DNA from: Myxococcales bacterium
Lineage (GTDB): Bacteria; Myxococcota; Myxococcia; Myxococcales; JAKAPL01
Direction of reading: 5' to 3'
Assembly: GCA_021807105.1 (NCBI GenBank)
Contig: JAKAPL010000027.1
Span: 1 to 44,589, forward strand
Length of the DNA stretch: 44,589 nt
Part shown: positions 7,359 to 15,236 of the stretch, piece by piece
How positions within the stretch are numbered: the first letter of the stretch is position 1
How the letters are laid out: each line of letters begins with the position of its first letter
Notes under the pieces: model-generated
Seen by the model: the letters and a program-made list of their open reading frames with translations, nothing else
Database searches by the model: none
What the model was told of the DNA's origin: nothing
Made by a program: the position numbers and the translations under genes

Positions 7359-9640
7359 CTCGAGAGTGCGTGGGAGCGCCGGAGGAACGTGCCGGCGACG
7401 AGCAGGAGCAGGGAGGCGAGGGAGACGAGGACGCCGATTCGGAAGGTGAGCGGCCGGTACTCGAAGACCACCCGGTGGCGGCCGGCGCCCAGATGGACGG
7501 CCCGAAGCATCCCGTAGGCCGCGCGGATCGGAGCGGGCCGGCCGTCCACCACCGCCGCCCATCCCGGGTAGTAGAGATCGGCGAGGACCAGCCAGCGACC
7601 GCCGGCGGAGGCCGTCTCGATGTCCACGCGCTCGCCCCGATCGGAGACCAGAGTCGCGCGGTCCGGGCCGACATAGGGTGCGCCCGGGGACGAGGGAGGC
7701 GGAGCCTCGGCCTCGAGCAGGACCTCGCGGCGAGCCCGATCCGGCGTCTCGACGGCGAGCGCCGCGGCCATGTCGTCCACCCGGCGGGCGGTCTGGCGCA
7801 GCTCGACGCGCGGGGCGGCTCCGGGGAGCGTCGCCGCCCAGACCCGCCCGAGGGTGGGGTCCTCGATCGGCCGCGCGCCCGGCAGCTCCTCCGGATGATC
7901 GCGCAGGTAGAGCGACGTGCCCAGCAGTCCGTCGCCCGTGGCCCCGAATCGGCCGACCAGGTAACCGGTGCGCGCGGGCCAGGGAGCTCCGTTGAACCGG
8001 ACGGACGGCAGGCCGTACTGCGCGAGCACCGTCCCGACCAGACAGTCGCTCTGCTCCCCCCCCCCTTGATAGAAGGCGCCGGCCAGCGGTTCGGCGGCCT
8101 TCCCCCCGGAGACCCCGTCGACCCGCCCGCCGCCGAGCCGGGCGCGCGCGGCCGAGAAGAGCGGCCCGCACGACGCGGGGTGACAGTCGAGCGGGACGTA
8201 GGAGCCGCAGCGGAGCATGTCGGCGGCGCAGAGGAGCACGATGGCCCAATGCCGCCAGGGCCCCGCGGGCACCCAGCGCAGCACGGCCGCGAACACGATC
8301 AGGCTCTCGCCCACCCAGAGGAGCGAGATGTCGAGGGGGCGATCGAGCGCGCGGATCCCCAGGATCGCTCCGCCGGAGAGCGCGACGCCGCACAGGGCCG
8401 CGGCGGCGGACACTCTCCCGGGTCGCTCGCGGGCCGCGAGCTCCTCCGCTCCGGCGCCGGCGAGGAGGGCCAGCGCGAAGGGCACGGGGTAGAGAAACTT
8501 GACGGGGTAGCGGAACGCGAGCGCGCCGAGGTGGAGACCTTCGAGCGCCTCCGACAGGATCCCGCCGCCGGCGGACAGGGCGAGCGCGCCGAGGATCATC
8601 CCCGCCAGCAGGCGCCCCTTGCGGCCCGCGCCGCGCAGTCCGAGGGAGGCGACCAGGACCGCGGGCGTCCCGAGGTAGACGACGTCGAAGAGGTGCTGGA
8701 AAGAACCCTTGAGATAGTCGGCGCCGATCCGCGAGCCGGCCCGCAGGCCGAAACGGAGGTCGAAGACCGGAAGGAAGAAGCTCGCGAAGTCGCCGGCTCC
8801 GAGCGACCAGGCGCTCTCCAGCCCCCGGACCGCGCCCTCCCGCCTCGCGTGGGCGAGCAGCTCCGCGAAAGGGATCAGGCCGGCCGACGCGAGCGCGACC
8901 GCGGCGGCGCCGGCCATCGCGCACCTCCCGAGCGGCGACCACTCCCCGCGGCGGGCGCGCGAGCCGGCGATCCACGCGGCGGCGATCCCCCCCAGGAGCG
9001 TGACCTCTGGGGATGCGGAGAGGATCCCCGCGGCCAGGGTGGCCGAGAGGGCCAGGACGCCGCCGCGCTCGCCGGACGCCACCCGCCGCGCGGCGAGAAC
9101 CGTCCACGGGAGCCAGGACGCGGCGGCGAGCAGGTTCGGGTGCCAGAGGGAGGCGGCGAAGAGGGGGGCCGCGGCGACGAGCGCGCCCGCCGCCGTCGCG
9201 GACCGCGCGGAGAGGCCGAGCTTCACGCCGGCCTGGCGGGTGCCGATCGCCGCCCAGACGAGGTGGCCGAAGAGGAAGACGTAGACCGCCGCCTCGAACG
9301 GCAGCGCCGCGAAGAGCAGCGCGGCGGGCGGGTAGAGCGCCTGGCTCTGCAGGCTCGCGACGAACGGGACGCCGGCCGCGATGTCCGGATCCCAGAGCGG
9401 GAAGCGGCCGTGGCGAAGGCTCGCGCCCAGGTACGACCAGAACGGCCGGAAGATGAAGCTCACGTCGTCGGGCCCGATCTCCGGCCCGCGCCGGTAGGCG
9501 AGCGCCGCGAGGACGGCGGGCGCGGCGAGGAGCAGCCCGAACCACGCCCACGCAGGGGGGCCGGGGGAGAGCGCCGGTCCGGCCGCCGGCCGCGCCTCGC
9601 GGAGCTTCTGCCGCTGCCTCGGCTGCTTCGCGGACGTCAC
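7343..9640 (-). CDS. YfhO-family membrane protein (GT-C-like)
   Basis: A 765-residue membrane protein with a dozen or more hydrophobic helices and a soluble C-terminal domain, then one last helix. The N-terminal periplasmic loop RRGPEIGPDDVSFIFRPFW and FPLWDPDIAAGVPF is typical of GT-C type lipid-sugar transferases. The C-terminal beta domain with LADLYYPGWAAVVDGRPAPI is the hallmark of YfhO proteins. Members are thought to transfer sugars from undecaprenyl-phosphate carriers on the outer face of the membrane; here that is family knowledge only. It starts at GTG with no strong Shine-Dalgarno. Its convergent partner is a PAP2-type enzyme, so both may act on polyprenyl-phosphate-linked sugars. 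Confidence 0.85.
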   Translation of the reverse strand: MTSAKQPRQRQKLREARPAAGPALSPGPPAWAWFGLLLAAPAVLAALAYRRGPEIGPDDVSFIFRPFWSYLGASLRHGRFPLWDPDIAAGVPFVASLQSQALYPPAALLFAALPFEAAVYVFLFGHLVWAAIGTRQAGVKLGLSARSATAAGALVAAAPLFAASLWHPNLLAAASWLPWTVLAARRVASGERGGVLALSATLAAGILSASPEVTLLGGIAAAWIAGSRARRGEWSPLGRCAMAGAAAVALASAGLIPFAELLAHARREGAVRGLESAWSLGAGDFASFFLPVFDLRFGLRAGSRIGADYLKGSFQHLFDVVYLGTPAVLVASLGLRGAGRKGRLLAGMILGALALSAGGGILSEALEGLHLGALAFRYPVKFLYPVPFALALLAGAGAEELAARERPGRVSAAAALCGVALSGGAILGIRALDRPLDISLLWVGESLIVFAAVLRWVPAGPWRHWAIVLLCAADMLRCGSYVPLDCHPASCGPLFSAARARLGGGRVDGVSGGKAAEPLAGAFYQGGGEQSDCLVGTVLAQYGLPSVRFNGAPWPARTGYLVGRFGATGDGLLGTSLYLRDHPEELPGARPIEDPTLGRVWAATLPGAAPRVELRQTARRVDDMAAALAVETPDRARREVLLEAEAPPPSSPGAPYVGPDRATLVSDRGERVDIETASAGGRWLVLADLYYPGWAAVVDGRPAPIRAAYGMLRAVHLGAGRHRVVFEYRPLTFRIGVLVSLASLLLLVAGTFLRRSHALSSQTAA

Positions 9641-9977
9641 GATGGGATCGGGGGGGATTCGTCCGGGCGTCCCGAGCCCGCGCCCCCTAACGGTCCATCA
9701 ATACGGTCCGCACCGGGAGCGACGATGCGCCGGGTCTCCAACGCGCGCGACCAAGGATTGCCTGTGTGGCAAGCCGCGGGGAGCGCATCCCCGTGTTCCA
9801 TGGGGCCCCAGCACCAGGCGCGGATGCAGCGGCGCTCGAATGCCACCGTAGGGATAGACCGGGGCGCCGAGGAGCCGCGAGGGACCAGGAAGCGAGGAGC
9901 CGAGGCAGACGCCTCACCTCGCTTCTTCATCTCAAGGAGCTCTCGCGCCACGGGGCGATCCTTGAGGAGGCGGTCGA
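9641..9977. other. 337-bp gap with only a possible gene remnant
   Basis: No complete gene is supported. On the minus strand, roughly 9880-9985 reads DGLIDRLLKDRPVARELLEM and onward with a coherent helical character, one frame away from the small gene at 9978-10244; this could be its frameshifted tail. The rest (9641-9880) shows no convincing frame or repeat. Confidence 0.4.
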
Positions 9978-10244
9978 TCAGCCCGTCCCGCGGCGAAGCT
10001 GCGCCCGAATGGCCATCTGCGCGGCGATCAGCCCCGCGAGGAGGCCATCCTCGTAATTGAACGGCCCGTCGCCCGCCAGCTCGGAAAACCCGTCAGGGTT
10101 CAGGACCTCCTCGGGACCGACGTGCGGCAGGATGCGGCGCGCGAGTGCGAGGACCTTCGCCCGCTGCTGCGAGATGGCCGCGTCGAGGAGGCGGTCGATC
10201 TCGTCGAGGAGCTCGCTGGCCGGCGTCGGGGCGGGGACGTCCAT
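9978..10244 (-). CDS. Small helical protein of unknown function, possibly frameshifted at its end
   Basis: An 88-residue protein from ATG 10244; a longer version from TTG 10283 is possible. No family is recognised. It is soluble and mostly helical: SELLDEIDRLLDAAISQQRA, then FNYEDGLLAGLIAAQMAIRA, a segment whose regular spacing looks like real conserved sequence. It ends at LRRGTG and a stop, while the neighbouring frame continues with a plausible charged helix, so a one-base frameshift (natural or sequencing) near 9980-9990 is possible. No Shine-Dalgarno is evident. It has no obvious operon partner, being separated from ychF by element A3. Confidence 0.5.
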   Translation of the reverse strand: MDVPAPTPASELLDEIDRLLDAAISQQRAKVLALARRILPHVGPEEVLNPDGFSELAGDGPFNYEDGLLAGLIAAQMAIRAQLRRGTG

Positions 10245-10388
10245 CGGGGGATGGACGCTAGCCGAACGGCGACGGAGTCTCAAGGGAGCGGCCCTGAACC
10301 CCGTCGGGCACGGGGCCTCGGCTCCGTTGCTCGGGGAAGCGGGGACGGCGCCCGCGTCACCCGGACGCGACGCTCCCGCTCGATCGGG

Positions 10389-10576
10389 CTAGGAGGCTGG
10401 TGTCAAATGGCTACCTGCTGCGAAAGCCGAACCCTTCGCTCGCGACGGGCGGCCTCGTCGCTTCGCTGCAAAACGTACTGCAAAGAGTACGTCTCCGCTC
10501 TTCACTCCTCGGGCGCCCGTCTCGCCTTAGGTCTCGGCTTTCTCGCGACGGCACCCATTTGGCATTAGCCTCCTAG
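10389..10576 (-). mobile_element. Family A inverted-repeat element (A3), intact and uninterrupted
   Basis: 188 bp bounded by CTAG at 10389-10392 and 10573-10576, with terminal inverted repeats CTAGGAGGCTGGTGTCAAAT and (complement) CTAGGAGGCTAATGCCAAAT. The interior has a perfect palindrome, ACGTACT-GCAAAG-AGTACGT. It carries a single CTAAG (on the minus strand of this copy's layout) where A2 holds element B1, so it is the empty-site reference. Its right CTAG contains the TAG stop of ychF. The preceding 144 bp (10245-10388) hold no gene; they include a 19-base string also found at 161-179. Confidence 0.85.
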
Positions 10577-11682
10577 ACGGCGAAGCGAAAGTGGGCCACG
10601 TCGCCGTCGCGGACCACGTAGTCCTTCCCCTCGATGCGCAGGTGGCCCGCGGAACGCAGGGCAGCTTCCGAGCCGGCCGCGAGCAGCTCCTCGACGCGGC
10701 AGATCTCGGCCTTGACGAAGCCGCGCTCGAAGTCGGTGTGGATCACGCCCGCCGCCTGCGGGGCCTTCGTCCCCTCGCGCAGGGTCCACGCCCGGCACTC
10801 GTCCTCCCCGGCCGTGAAGAACGTGACGAGGCCGAGGAGCGCGTAGCCCGCCCGGACGAGGCGCGAGAGCCCCGGCTCCCCGACGCCGCTCGCGGCGAGG
10901 AAGTCGGCCCGCTCCTCCCGCGGCAGCCGCGCGATCTCCGCCTCGAGCGCGGCGCAGATCACCAGCGCCGGCGCGCCCCGCTTCCCGGCGAGTCGCTGGA
11001 CCGCGGCGACCCGCGGGTCGTCCCCGGCTCCGAGCTGCTCCTCGGAGACGTTCGCGACGTAGAGCACCGGCTTGCCGGTGAGCAGGAAGAGGTCGGAGAG
11101 CCGCGCCTTCTCCTCGGAGCCGAGCCCCTGCGCCGACAGCGGCGTCCCCGCGTCGAGGCCGCCGTGGACGCGGTCGAGCAGGGCGAGGTTCGCCCTGGCC
11201 TCCTCCGCGGACTTGCCCGTTCCCTTCGCCGCCTTCTGCTCCCGCTCGCGCCGCTTCTCGACCGTCTCGAGATCCTTCAGGCACAGCTCGGTCTCGACGA
11301 TCGCGGCGTCCCGCTCGGGATCGACGCCGCCCGCGACGTGGACGACGTCGCCCGCGTCGAAACAGCGCAGGACGTGGACGATCGCCTGGACCTGCCGGAT
11401 GTGGGAGAGGAACTGGTTGCCGAGCCCCTCGCCGCGGCTCGCGCCCGCGACGAGCCCCGCGATGTCCACGAACTCGAGCGAGGTCGGGGTGACCTTCGCC
11501 GGATGGTAGAGGGCGGCGAGCTGGTCGAGGCGCGGGTCGGGGACGGCGACCACGCCGACGTTGGGCTCGATCGTGCAGAACGGGTAATTCGCCGCCTCCG
11601 CCTTGCTCGTCTCGGAGATGGCGTTGAAGAGCGTGGACTTGCCGACGTTCGGCAGCCCCACGATGCCGCAGTTGAAACCCAC
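10573..11682 (-). CDS. ychF: Ribosome-associated ATPase YchF/Obg-family
   Basis: A 369-residue P-loop protein. G1 is GLPNVGKST, G3 is DIAGL, and G4 is NVSE in place of NKxD, the change that makes YchF (OLA1) prefer ATP over GTP. A coiled-coil insertion (LKDLETVEKRREREQKAA) and a C-terminal TGS domain (GVIHTDFERGFVKAEICRVE) complete the family architecture. YchF binds ribosomes and affects stress responses. It starts at GTG six bases after the atpF stop, so it is probably cotranscribed with the ATP synthase genes, an unusual neighbour; more often it is next to pth. Its TAG stop is formed by the CTAG boundary of element A3. Confidence 0.95.
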   Translation of the reverse strand: MGFNCGIVGLPNVGKSTLFNAISETSKAEAANYPFCTIEPNVGVVAVPDPRLDQLAALYHPAKVTPTSLEFVDIAGLVAGASRGEGLGNQFLSHIRQVQAIVHVLRCFDAGDVVHVAGGVDPERDAAIVETELCLKDLETVEKRREREQKAAKGTGKSAEEARANLALLDRVHGGLDAGTPLSAQGLGSEEKARLSDLFLLTGKPVLYVANVSEEQLGAGDDPRVAAVQRLAGKRGAPALVICAALEAEIARLPREERADFLAASGVGEPGLSRLVRAGYALLGLVTFFTAGEDECRAWTLREGTKAPQAAGVIHTDFERGFVKAEICRVEELLAAGSEAALRSAGHLRIEGKDYVVRDGDVAHFRFAV

Positions 11683-11688
11683 GCGGCT

Positions 11689-12216
11689 CTAACCGCGCGT
11701 CCCGGTCCGCGGGAGGTCCTGCACGTATCGCTCGAAGAGCGCGCGCTGCGGGCCGGGATCCTTGAGGTGCTCGCCGAGCATCTTGGCGGCGACGTCGATC
11801 GCGAGATCCACGACCACCCCCTTGAGCTGGGCCTGGGCCTGGGCCTTGTCCTCCTCGATCTGCGCCCGCGCGCGGGCGAGCAGCTCCTCGGCCTCCTTGC
11901 GGCTCTTCTGGACGAGCTCCTGCCGCGCAACCTCGGCGTCGGCGAGGGCCTTCTTCACCGCCTCCGCCGACTCCTTGCGGGCCGCCGCAAGCAAGCCGCG
12001 CTGTTCTTCGAGGAGCCTGCTCGCCTCGTCCCGATCCTGGCGCGCCCCCTCCAGGGCCGCGTGGATCGTCCTCTCCCGCTCCTCCACGAGGCGCAGGATC
12101 GGTTTCCAGGCCACCTTGGAGAGGAGCAGGACGAGGGCCACGAACGTCACGACCGTCCAGAGGACGAGCCCCGGCTGGATGGCCATGATGTCCGCCGCGA
12201 AGATCATTGCCGGCAT
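11689..12216 (-). CDS. atpF: ATP synthase Fo subunit b
   Basis: A 175-residue protein with one N-terminal transmembrane helix (PGLVLWTVVTFVALVLLL) followed by the long charged coiled coil of the peripheral stalk (WKPILRLVEERERTIHAAL onward). The segment LSKVAWKPI is typical of subunit b. Start ATG 12216 has GGAGG eight bases upstream. It sits after atpE in the Fo operon. The F1 genes (atpH, A, G, D, C) do not follow, so F1 must be encoded elsewhere. Confidence 0.95.
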   Translation of the reverse strand: MPAMIFAADIMAIQPGLVLWTVVTFVALVLLLSKVAWKPILRLVEERERTIHAALEGARQDRDEASRLLEEQRGLLAAARKESAEAVKKALADAEVARQELVQKSRKEAEELLARARAQIEEDKAQAQAQLKGVVVDLAIDVAAKMLGEHLKDPGPQRALFERYVQDLPRTGTRG

Positions 12217-12240
12217 GCGCTGCCTCCTACCACGCCCGCC

Positions 12241-12471
12241 TCAAGCCTTGAAGGTGAGCAGCAGACAGATGACGATGCCGAAGAACGCCACGCCTTCAAT
12301 CATCGCCGCCGTGATCAGCATGCCGCCGCGGATGTCGCCCGCCGCCGAGGGCTGCCGGCCCATCGCCTCCATCGCCGCCGCGGTAAGCCGGCCGATGCCG
12401 ACCGCGCCGCCGATCACGCAAAGTCCCGATCCGATCCCCGCTCCGAAATACGCCAACGCCAGGTTCCACAT
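12241..12471 (-). CDS. atpE: ATP synthase Fo subunit c
   Basis: A 76-residue hairpin of two helices. Helix 1 has the glycine-rich packing motif (GAGIGSGLCVIGGAVGIG), the loop has GRQPSA, and helix 2 carries the ion-binding Glu in AAMIEGVAFFGIV. The residue after Glu is Gly and helix 1 has no Gln, so the sodium-binding signature is absent and the ring is probably proton-driven. Start ATG 12471 with GGAGGAG about ten bases upstream; the longer frame is rejected. Confidence 0.95.
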   Translation of the reverse strand: MWNLALAYFGAGIGSGLCVIGGAVGIGRLTAAAMEAMGRQPSAAGDIRGGMLITAAMIEGVAFFGIVICLLLTFKA

Positions 12472-12555
12472 CGCCTTTTCACTCCTCCTTGTTTGATGCG
12501 GCTTCGTCTTCCGGACGGCGCGGGACCGGACCATTCCGGTCTCCGCCCCGCCCGG

Positions 12556-13431
12556 TCAGTGGGCATGCGCGGACATTCCGATGAACAGCGCCGAGAGCAT
12601 GGTGAAGATGTACGCCTGGATGAGGATGATGATGATCTCTAGGAGATAGAGGCCGATCGCGAACGGCACCGAGGCCACCGCGACCAGGGGCGAGCCGATC
12701 AGGAAGATCAGGCCGAGCACGAAGAAGATCACGATGTGGCCGGCGATCATGTTGGCGAAGAGACGGATGCAGAGGGCGAAGCTCTTCGTGAACATCCCCA
12801 GGATCTCGATGACGAACATCAGCGGCCAGAGAGCCCAGGGGACGCCCGCGGGGACGAGGTGGGCGAAGTAGGAGACGCCCTGGTGGCTCACGCCGGAGAA
12901 CTGCATGAGGACGAACGTCAGCGTCGCGAGCGTACCGGTGACCGCGAGGTTCCCGACCGAGGTCGCGGTCCACGGGAAGAGGCCGAGGCCCGCCGAGAAG
13001 ACGATGAAGAAGAAGGCGGTGAGCAGATACGGCAGGTAGGCGTTGGCCGTCTGCTCGTCCATCGTCTTCAGGGCGATCTCGTCGCGCACGAAGAGGACGG
13101 CCATCTCGATCAGGTTCGCGACGCCGCGCGGGACGAGGCTCCTGCCGCGGGCGCGGGTGGCCAGGGTGGCGACGAGGACGAGGAGCAGGCTGGCGAGCCA
13201 CATGAAGATGACGTGCTTGGTCGGCCCGAGGTCGACGGCATGCCCGGCGATCGTGACCGGAAAGGACGGCAGGTGCCACTCGACGATCGGCTCGTGCATG
13301 AAGGGGAGCTGGATCTCGATGACCCGGCTGTCCGTGACGTGCTCGAAGACCACGTCCTTGACCGCCTCGGAGACGGAGGGCGGGCCGGAGCCCAGGGCGA
13401 GGCTCGCGAGCAGGGGAAGGGCGGCGATCAC
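12556..13431 (-). CDS. atpB: ATP synthase Fo subunit a
   Basis: A 291-residue membrane protein. The half-channel helix holds the essential arginine in SFALCIRLFANMIAGH, followed by the conserved LEIIIILIQAYIFTMLSALF helix. The N-terminus (VIAALPLLASLALGSG) could be a signal-like helix before the periplasmic segment. The start is GTG 13431, overlapping the atpI stop by four bases (GTGA), which implies translational coupling; the longer open frame upstream is a shadow of atpI. Confidence 0.93.
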   Translation of the reverse strand: MIAALPLLASLALGSGPPSVSEAVKDVVFEHVTDSRVIEIQLPFMHEPIVEWHLPSFPVTIAGHAVDLGPTKHVIFMWLASLLLVLVATLATRARGRSLVPRGVANLIEMAVLFVRDEIALKTMDEQTANAYLPYLLTAFFFIVFSAGLGLFPWTATSVGNLAVTGTLATLTFVLMQFSGVSHQGVSYFAHLVPAGVPWALWPLMFVIEILGMFTKSFALCIRLFANMIAGHIVIFFVLGLIFLIGSPLVAVASVPFAIGLYLLEIIIILIQAYIFTMLSALFIGMSAHAH

Positions 13432-13796
13432 GTCCGCGCCTCCGAGCGGCTGCGCGGCCCGAACGCGAGGATCTCCCATGCCTGCAGCGGGAGGTAGACC
13501 GCGAAGAAGCCCGCCCCAAAGCCGATCGGCGCCCCCCCCGCCCCCTTGACGGTCAAGAACAGGCCCGCGACGAGGAAGAGCAGGCGAACGAGGAAGCCCA
13601 AGGAGATCGCCTTGACGAGGGCGAGCGGCGGGCCGCGGAGGGTCCAGGAGAGCAGGCCGATCGTCACGGCTCCGGAGAGTCCCGCGGTCGCCCAGCCACC
13701 CCACATCCCGACGCGGAAGGGGCCGCGCGCGAGGGCGCAGGCTGCGCCGGCGGCGAGGTAGCCGAAGACCATCAAGACCAGATGCCGCCGCGCCAT
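13428..13796 (-). CDS. atpI: ATP synthase subunit I family protein
   Basis: A 122-residue protein with four hydrophobic helices, located between atpZ and atpB. Its size, charge pattern (ALVKAISLGFLVRLLFLVAG) and position match the AtpI/ATP synthase I family, thought to help assemble the c-ring and possibly handle magnesium. Sequence conservation in this family is low, so context carries much of the assignment. The start ATG is nine bases from the atpZ stop. Confidence 0.75.
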   Translation of the reverse strand: MARRHLVLMVFGYLAAGAACALARGPFRVGMWGGWATAGLSGAVTIGLLSWTLRGPPLALVKAISLGFLVRLLFLVAGLFLTVKGAGGAPIGFGAGFFAVYLPLQAWEILAFGPRSRSEART

Positions 13797-13805
13797 GCTC
13801 CGCCG

Positions 13806-14042
13806 TTACCCTTTCTTCGTCGCCAGCCGGATGAGCTGGAACATCCCGGTCGCGATGCCGGCCATGGCTCCGACGACCATCAGCCAGGGACCCGTGTGCA
13901 GCCAGCGGTCCAGAAGCCAGCCGCCCAGGAGTCCGCCGCCGACGGAGCCCAGCATCGCCCAGCCCGCGTCGAGGTAGCGAAAGTCTGGCCCGGCGCCTTG
14001 GCCCTTCTTCCTGTCCGAGCCGCGGCCCGCATCCTCCACCAT
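13806..14042 (-). CDS. atpZ: AtpZ-like small membrane protein
   Basis: A 78-residue protein that begins with a charged tail (MVEDAGRGSDRKKG), then two helices forming the AtpZ/FoF1 accessory hairpin: DAGWAMLGSVGGGLLGGWLLDRWL and GPWLMVVGAMAGIATGMFQL. AtpZ and AtpI form a membrane complex in some bacteria, associated with Mg/Ca transport and ATP synthase assembly. It is the first gene of the Fo operon. A longer reading from 14189 is low-complexity and rejected. The 238 bp upstream carry no clear gene. Confidence 0.8.
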   Translation of the reverse strand: MVEDAGRGSDRKKGQGAGPDFRYLDAGWAMLGSVGGGLLGGWLLDRWLHTGPWLMVVGAMAGIATGMFQLIRLATKKG

Positions 14043-14280
14043 GACGCGCCCCGGCGACCGCACATCCCGGAAGGAACCGTTCCGTCCGGGACCGTCGGCC
14101 GTTCGAGGCGCGCCTCCTCTAGCATTCGTAGGCGGCCGCGTCAACGGAATTGGCGGCGTGGAGGATAGAGGAGGAGAGCCCGCGCCCACGGGGCACGTCA
14201 GGGCTGAGCCCGCTGGGTCGTCCCTGCCTCCGGTCGGATCGCCTCGTTCAGGGGCCCGCGCGACGCCGCGGAGTCGTCGA

Positions 14281-14784
14281 TCAGAACTCGACGCCGGCCA
14301 TTCCGGCGAGGGAACCGGACGACAGGTCGATCCATTGGACCTCGGTTCCGATATAGAAGATGCCGAGGATGCGCCAGCGGATCCCGAAGCCCACCTCGAC
14401 GATCGGCGCGATGAACCGGCCGACGAGGTCCGCGCCGCCCTCGGCGCCCAAGCCGAGGTCCACGTACGGCTGGAGGCTCGGCGTCGGGGTGAACAGCACG
14501 TAACGGCCCTGGAGCACGCCGCCGAGCTGGGCGCTGATCAGCCCGGGGAGCGGGGGGAGCACGAAGCCCTGGAGGACCATCTGCCAGCCCAGCTCGGAGT
14601 CGATCCCCGCTTCCAGGCCGACGGCGCCGAGGCCCAGCGTCGCCCGGTCGCCGTACGGGTTGACCGCGACGGGCTCGAAGGCGCCCCCGCCCGCGACGCC
14701 CGCGAAGTAATGGAGGCCGGTGTAGGCGAACGCCCGCGGGGCGAAGAAGAGCAGCGCGGCCAAGAGGAGTGGGCGAAATCGCAT
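14281..14784 (-). CDS. Small exported outer-membrane-like beta protein
   Basis: A 167-residue protein with a clear signal peptide (MRFRPLLLAALLFFAPRAFA, cleavage before YTG). The mature part alternates Gly and aromatic or hydrophobic residues (LGLGAVGLEAGIDSELGWQM, VEVGFGIRWRILGIFYIG), the look of an eight-strand outer-membrane barrel. No family is recognised. A second ATG at 14796 is an alternative start; neither has a good Shine-Dalgarno. It is a single gene, upstream on the minus strand of the atp operon. Confidence 0.65.
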   Translation of the reverse strand: MRFRPLLLAALLFFAPRAFAYTGLHYFAGVAGGGAFEPVAVNPYGDRATLGLGAVGLEAGIDSELGWQMVLQGFVLPPLPGLISAQLGGVLQGRYVLFTPTPSLQPYVDLGLGAEGGADLVGRFIAPIVEVGFGIRWRILGIFYIGTEVQWIDLSSGSLAGMAGVEF

Positions 14785-14970
14785 GGGAGGCAGCATAGAG
14801 CAGCCCGGGGTGCACCGCCAAGGAGACGGCGGCGCGGTCCACGTTATTCAGCGACCACGGCGCGGCCTTCTCGGAGACCGAGCACCCAACGCGGCCACGC
14901 CGCGACATCCGGATCGCCTCACGGCGGTCCTCGTGCAGGGGGGGAGAACCACGCCCCCCTCGCACCTCAG

Positions 14971-15178
14971 CCCGTCTTATTCACGGTCCGGCTGCTGCGG
15001 CGTCCGATCCCGCGCCTGCGAAGGGCGTGCTCGCTCCTTCCTCCTGCGGGGGGCTTGCCACCCTCCAAACGACTTGGGGGGAGGTGCTTTACGCACGCCT
15101 CGTCGGTCGTCGCTCTCGCTTGCCCTTCTCGGCTGCGGTCTCGAACGCCTCGCTACGCCGTACCGTGAATAAGACGGG
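14971..15178 (+). mobile_element. Family B inverted-repeat element (B2)
   Basis: 208 bp with perfect 17-bp terminal inverted repeats (CCCGTCTTATTCACGGT), flanked by the direct repeat CTCAG (14966-14970 and 15179-15183). It matches B1 at about 205 of 208 positions by eye, so the two are recent copies. It lies in the 452-bp gap between the barrel-like gene and the AI-2E family permease, ending 58 bases before the permease start. The rest of the gap shows nothing recognisable. Confidence 0.9.
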
Positions 15179-15236
15179 CTCAGCCTCCCCGGGCCACGCC
15201 AGCGGCGAAGGGGCCCTTTCGCGATAGGATGGCCCC

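Noticed and set aside
14043..14280. Another mobile element or small gene upstream of atpZ
   Set aside because: No match to family A, B or C ends and no convincing frame was found.
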